Shown here: positions 59,553-64,000 of the stretch, one piece after another
Layout of the letters: each line of letters starts with the position of its first letter
How positions within the stretch are numbered: the stretch's first letter is position 1
From: Chinchilla lanigera
Taxonomy: Eukaryota > Chordata > Mammalia > Rodentia > Chinchillidae
Direction: 5' to 3'
NCBI RefSeq assembly: GCF_000276665.1
Contig: NW_004955425.1
Coordinates: 26,881,324-26,945,323, forward strand
DNA length: 64,000 nucleotides
The notes under the pieces: generated by a model
Told to the model about the DNA's origin: nothing
Databases searched by the model: none
What the model saw: only the letters and a program-made list of their open reading frames with translations
Position numbers and translations under genes: made by a program

Positions 59553-59827
59553 GGATCTGGCACCATGTGACCTCTAGCTCTTCCCCGCGTAAGGTAAATG
59601 TTTTGAGTCAATTTAGGACAAGAGGTGGCCACAGTAGTGTAACCAAAGACACAAAAGAGGACTTCCAGGACACACATATCCCACTGCTCTGGCCACTTTC
59701 TGAAGCAGTCCTGGAAATCCTCTTTTGGGTCTTTGGTTGCACTACTGTGACCACCTCCATGTCCTAAAATAACTCAAAACCTTTAACTTATGTGGGGAAG
59801 AGCTAGAGGTCACACTATACCAGATCC
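59553..59827. repeat. Long imperfect inverted repeat
   Basis: The left arm is 59553-59671 and the right arm 59708-59827, with a 36-base spacer. The arms pair along gtgacctctagctcttcccc, then ttttgagt, aggaca, cacagtagtg, aaccaaagac and aaaagagga to ccaggac. Identity is about 88-90% by eye over the inner 105 bases. It could be a foldback or non-autonomous DNA transposon. Confidence 0.9.
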
Positions 59828-59951
59828 AGTAAATAAGGTGGGTGAAGACACACTGTAGTGTTTTTAAAAGCCTGCCTTGCCATTGGATGGCGCCCAGCGG
59901 CAGCGTTCACCATTCACCACATGTTTTATCACACCTTGTAAAGACACTCAT

Positions 59952-59991
59952 AAAAGAGGACTTGCAGGACTGCTTCAGAAAGTGGCAAGAG
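59952..59991. repeat. Third partial copy of the inverted-repeat sequence
   Basis: About 40 bases (aaaagaggacttgcaggact, gcttcagaaagtggcaagag) match the reverse complement of 59686-59727, covering the spacer and the start of the right arm. Confidence 0.85.
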
Positions 59992-60000
59992 TGACGGGAC

Positions 60001-61829
60001 AAAGGTATTTGAAGTGAGGGGGAGTATTTTGAGAGGAATCAATGGCAATATATCTTTCACTGCAATACACTTTTAATTTAATCATGTCATAGATTCCTAT
60101 CATCTCTTGTATACTAATGTTTATAGAAAGAACAAGAAGAGTTATTCACAGAAAAATTATTATCCTGTTTAACCTCCCTCAGTATCTTCATTTTTGTGTG
60201 TTTTAGAATGGGCATTATTATACTAGTATGATTTACCAATAGATACATTAAATAAGATACATGCTAACGTTTTATTTTCTCAGTAAGGGATGATCTGCTC
60301 CTAGGCCTTTTTCTTTTCCCTACTTGTCAGACCATGGGTGGTCTTCCTAGTGGTTTCCTCCATTTAGCACACTTAGGCAATGACTGTGGTATACTCTGAG
60401 CTCACAGGAGCCTGTGTAGGTCCACATTTACAGGGCGAGGAGGCACACATGTGCTGGACTCCAATGTGAACCCCTGCATCCCTGGGTTCGAGGAAGGCTC
60501 TGGCTTCCCCATACTTTTGCTTGTCAGCCAGCACCAGATCACTGGCATCAATAAGCCTGCCCCAAATGTGCACTGTGATATGGCTCAGCACATCTGACCT
60601 TATACTTAGTAACTCACAGCTTATTATTGCTGCCTACCCTACATCTTGCCATTTTTCCATATAGAAACTGTAAAGAAACATATGGAGCAGTCGTTACTGT
60701 GTTTTTCAGAGAAGTCACTTATCACTCCTCAAGAAAACAAAATTAAATTATGTGTCACCATTCTTAACAATCCTGGTTTGGTAATTTAATACTTTGCAAC
60801 ACTTCAGTTTGAGTGTCTTGTTCTTATGACTGTTTACTCTGAAATTGGTTTTAAAGTGTTCCCTGGCTGAAGAGGATGCCTCCCTCTGACGCATGCATTC
60901 TAACAGAAGACGTTAAGAGTTCTCAGCCCCAGTCTCAACGTTTCCAAAACCCCTACCAGAATTTCTGCAACGAGCTGCAGAGAAAATAATTTGGGGAAAA
61001 TAATCTACCCAATACAATTAACAAATTTCAAACTGAATTGTATTTTAATTTATATTCGCATTTGGATTTGCCCCCAAAGAAGTTCCTCTTTCACAGTAAA
61101 AAGCAGCAAATTCTGTGCTCCCCTACAGAGCTGGGTGGCTACACTATGTTGTGTCCCTGTTTACATCAAGTTTAATGAGCAGGTTTGCATTTGCCAGGCA
61201 AGCTGCAGCTGCCAAAGCTCTTGAAGTAGCATGCCTTCCCTCTGCATGTACGTCACGTCCTACACTTCATTTTATTTCCTAATGCTTAACTTCACCTGCA
61301 CTTCCTAAATTTTTCACATTCAAATGTTTTTAAAAATCATACATTTTTCAAAATGCTTCTTAGGAAAGCAAATGTCAACATATTTCCAAAGTCTTGCTGG
61401 CAGATCCTGGCAGGATGAGCTGGGTCTCAGTAGACAATCACTACTTTGTAAGTTTGTTCCCCCCCAAGGGGGGAAAAATATAAAAAGAATATCAAGATGC
61501 AAAAGACACAGTATTTTAGATTTATTTCATGAAGAATATATAATATCTCAGTATCTTAGATTTCTAGATAACTCTTTAAAAATTAGACCACTTCAAACAG
61601 CCTAAAATAGTTTTAAAGAAGAAGATAAACATTCAACTTATAAAAATCAATTCTTCACTTTATAAAATTCTGGGTTGCTCATATTTGTGCATTTAAATGA
61701 AATATTCTAAGGCAGAGTGACTATAAAAACCATGACTTTAATTTTGTCTGGATATGTTAACAATCATTATCTAATATGCCTTTTATAAAATCAATTAGCA
61801 GATAATGCTCAAAGAATATTATCAACCTT
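60001..61829. other. Unique sequence upstream of the start-codon exon
   Basis: No repeat or exon was recognised. 60600-61650 is AT-rich and repeat-free and may include conserved non-coding elements. Confidence 0.4.
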
Positions 61830-61940
61830 ATTCATAACTGCATTTGGAGAGCTAACGTAATCCAAACACTATGTTAAATATTCTGCAAACATCATCTCAG
61901 ATGATCCTCTCCGCTGCCTTGAGAAGCTACAGGGGGCCCT
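61830..61940 (+). mobile_element. MIR-like fragment
   Basis: Contains actatgttaaatattctgca, aacatcatctcagatgatcc and ctgccttgagaagct, as in the middle of MIR. Confidence 0.5.
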
Positions 61941-62571
61941 TGTTACGTGAACATTTATTTCCAAGTAGCTGCTGTTACAAATAAAGTGAAAGCTACTTAA
62001 ACATAAAAACATTCAAAAATGAACTGATCATCCACCAAAGTAAGTCTCCGATGAGCGATGCTCTCCCCATGCACCCTCCTGCCCTTTGCCTCCACCTACT
62101 GCCAGCATCTACCCTCCATCTATTGCATCTTTGCACAGAAAGAGGGTTTGGGGCAGGGTTTTGCTTTGTTTTTGCAATTTGTTTACTTTAGTCTAGGTGT
62201 GGTTACCAAATGGTGCACACTGAACCCAAATCATTCAAAATAAAGTTGGAAATACTTTTAAAGCATAATATTTTTCAAAAAGTTGAAAAATATCACTGGA
62301 GAACTGCTCAAATTATATGTGAAGGCACTGATCCATAAGAATGTGGCAGAGATCCATTGACCGGTATAAAGGAAAAATCATGACAAGACAGAGGCTTCAA
62401 AGACAATCATTTCAATATTGAAGGAATGAGAGTACCCTCCACGAGAAAATGGAAAATCTTGACTGTGACTCAAAATCATGGTTTGGAGATCAGATGTGGG
62501 AGCACAGATGTCATGCCATTCAACCTATCAATTTTGTTAGAAAAATTCTCATCCTCCCTCCCCAGTTAATC
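61941..62571. other. Unique sequence
   Basis: Nothing specific was recognised. Confidence 0.4.
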
Positions 62572-62600
62572 ACATACACACACACACACACACACACACA
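62572..62600. repeat. (CA)n microsatellite
   Basis: Perfect CA run. Confidence 0.93.
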
Positions 62601-62639
62601 GAAATTCACCTTCTGTTCATCCTTAGAATTACTACAAAG

Positions 62640-62712
62640 TTGAAAACCACAACTTGCGTAAGATCACACTGTTAGCAAATGGTAGAGCTGAAGTGGAACG
62701 CAATTGTGACCC
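62640..62712 (+). mobile_element. MIR-like fragment
   Basis: Contains cttgcgtaagatcacactgt, tagcaaatggtagagctgaa and gtggaacgcaattgtgaccc, the MIR 3' part. Confidence 0.65.
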
Positions 62713-63966
62713 TAACTGGAGAAGTAAAGAACAGCACGTGCCTGGGCAGTCAAGCTGACTTTCAGTAAAACCTTTTGATGCTAGCACAGTAGAAATGAGT
62801 AAGGAGAGGGTATCTTAGAAATCGGCCTGCTACTGAGTAGACAGCAATGTCTATAGCTGTTTCCTATCAGAGTTATCTACCCAAGTTATGCAAGTCTAAG
62901 CAGCTTTAAGTGAAAGAGTTGAATTATTTGGTAAACTCAATGGGGAGATGTCTGAAGATTAGAACGGAAACAACTCAGTAACTATTCAATAGGATCTCAT
63001 TAATTCAAACTAACGGGTGGGGGTGGGGAGGAAAAGGGGAGCCAGTCAGTCTGAAATGGGGCAGCCTAAATTAGAGGACGTTTATAAAGTACAAGGAGAC
63101 GCATGAGCTGGCTGCTAACAAAACGTTCCGCCAGTCCTATCACACTCACTTGTGTTTCTCAGGATATATTTGCACATAGACAAAGTGATTAAGCCCTTAG
63201 AAAGCTTCTTCTAAATCTACTGAACATCTCCTTTACAATTTTACTTACGCTATGCGTCTAGTGAGTGCATTGTTAATAGTCAATGCAAAAGTCAGTTATC
63301 ACGCATCTGGGGCAAGCTACAATCTATCAAAGCATCATTTTCCTCTTTAGGCGCAGAGCTCTAACATCCCCTTTCCACATCCAAAGTCAAGTGACTGTCA
63401 TGTACCATGTGCAGAGCACCGTGCATGCTGTCTTGGGAGGGATACTAATGTGGGTGAAGCACTACTACTGATGATGAGCTCGCAGTTGGTCAGAGTGATA
63501 AGAGCTTCATCTGTGAGCAGCCAGGGGAGAGAGGAGGAGACCATTAACCCAGCAGACTGAGATAGTGAAAGAGAAGCATGATAGTGAAAGGAGAGCTCTA
63601 AACAGATGGGAGTTCCGCAGGAGGACAGACACGAATGGAGACTTGGAGTTCAAGGGGTTGAAGCAGTGGATTGTGAGCCAGAGGCAGCATCAGTCCATAA
63701 TCCATCCTTAAAACACACACTACATCTGGGACAAAGGAGAACAGACTTATAGGGGCCTGGGGTCCTTTGCCAGAAACTGAACAATAACATGCCTAATTAC
63801 ATAATACCTTTACATCAGAATTTGACAACATATATCCCAGCTTCTCCTACCTGGCTTCCATTTCAATTCTCCTCATGACAGAAAACATTATCAAGTTCAG
63901 CAAAGGCCCAACTAATACTGATGATTGTGGCGTTAGGCACAGCTAATGATTCTATCAACATTACAG
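62713..63966. other. Unique sequence
   Basis: No repeat or exon was recognised. It is purine-rich at 63510-63650. Confidence 0.4.
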
Positions 63967-64000
63967 GTACCTGTGCACCTGTAATGCCAGAACTCTGGGA
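63967..64000 (+). mobile_element. B1-type SINE cut by window edge
   Basis: The sequence gtacctgtgcacctgtaatg then ccagaactctggga matches the B1 5' region and continues beyond the window. Confidence 0.7.

Larger units (their letters stand above)
59215..64000 (-). other. ARHGEF28: Upstream ARHGEF28 intron or 5' flank
   Basis: The first coding exon begins with a splice acceptor, so at least one non-coding exon must lie further right. No CpG-island promoter is visible up to 64000. The stretch holds an ID SINE, a long inverted repeat, MIR-like pieces, a CA repeat and the beginning of a B1 element at the edge. Confidence 0.7.

Noticed and set aside
59567..59767. 66-codon frame in the hairpin
   Set aside because: It simply reads through both arms of the inverted repeat, with no protein resemblance.

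Overview
This window is vertebrate nuclear DNA, almost certainly from a rodent outside the mouse/rat group. The evidence is B1-type (7SL-derived) SINE monomers, tRNA-Ala-derived ID-type SINEs, composite SINEs joining an ID-like part to a B1-like part, rodent-style L1 3' ends, and the old mammalian layer (MIR, L2, MER2/Tigger, MER5). Composite B1/ID elements suggest a squirrel-related or Castorimorpha (beaver, kangaroo rat) lineage. I lean to the latter from the tRNA-SINE variant, but species cannot be fixed from this sequence alone. A 510-base run of N (41031-41540) is an assembly gap.

Only one gene can be supported: the 5' coding part of ARHGEF28 (RGNEF, p190RhoGEF), on the minus strand. Two coding exons are visible. 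The first (59168-59200, with about 11 bases of 5' UTR up to 59211) holds the start codon and 11 codons. The next (656-803) carries 49 codons plus one base. Together they read MELSCREVPLY then GQMTVYAKFG and so on, in frame across an intron of about 58.4 kb with consensus GT/AG ends. The rest of the gene lies left of position 1. The promoter and non-coding first exon(s) lie right of 64000 or were not recognised.

Layout by increasing coordinate: 1-655 is the start of the next intron. 656-803 is the second coding exon. 804-59167 is the giant intron, filled with repeats and unique sequence. Main landmarks in it are an endogenous retrovirus LTR plus leader with a tRNA-Gly-like primer-binding site (6341-7310), old L1 pieces with nested SINEs (12950-13480, 20890-22130), a Tigger fragment (22490-22970), two related lineage L1 3' ends (24598-25350 and 43928-44765), a small minisatellite (32597-32711), a tandem-repeat cluster in a possible LTR (36818-37500), the N gap, CpG-richer patches near 28.9-29.3 kb and 49.4-50.3 kb, and MER2 (56746-57062). 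59212-64000 belongs to the upstream intron or 5' flank and holds a long imperfect inverted repeat (59553-59827).

I found no bacterial-type operon, CRISPR array, functional tRNA/rRNA gene or other protein-coding gene. None of the other open frames looked like a known protein. The most interesting signals are the alternative splice acceptors at the start-codon exon, which would add or remove an upstream out-of-frame ATG, and the about 120-base inverted repeat just upstream of that exon.
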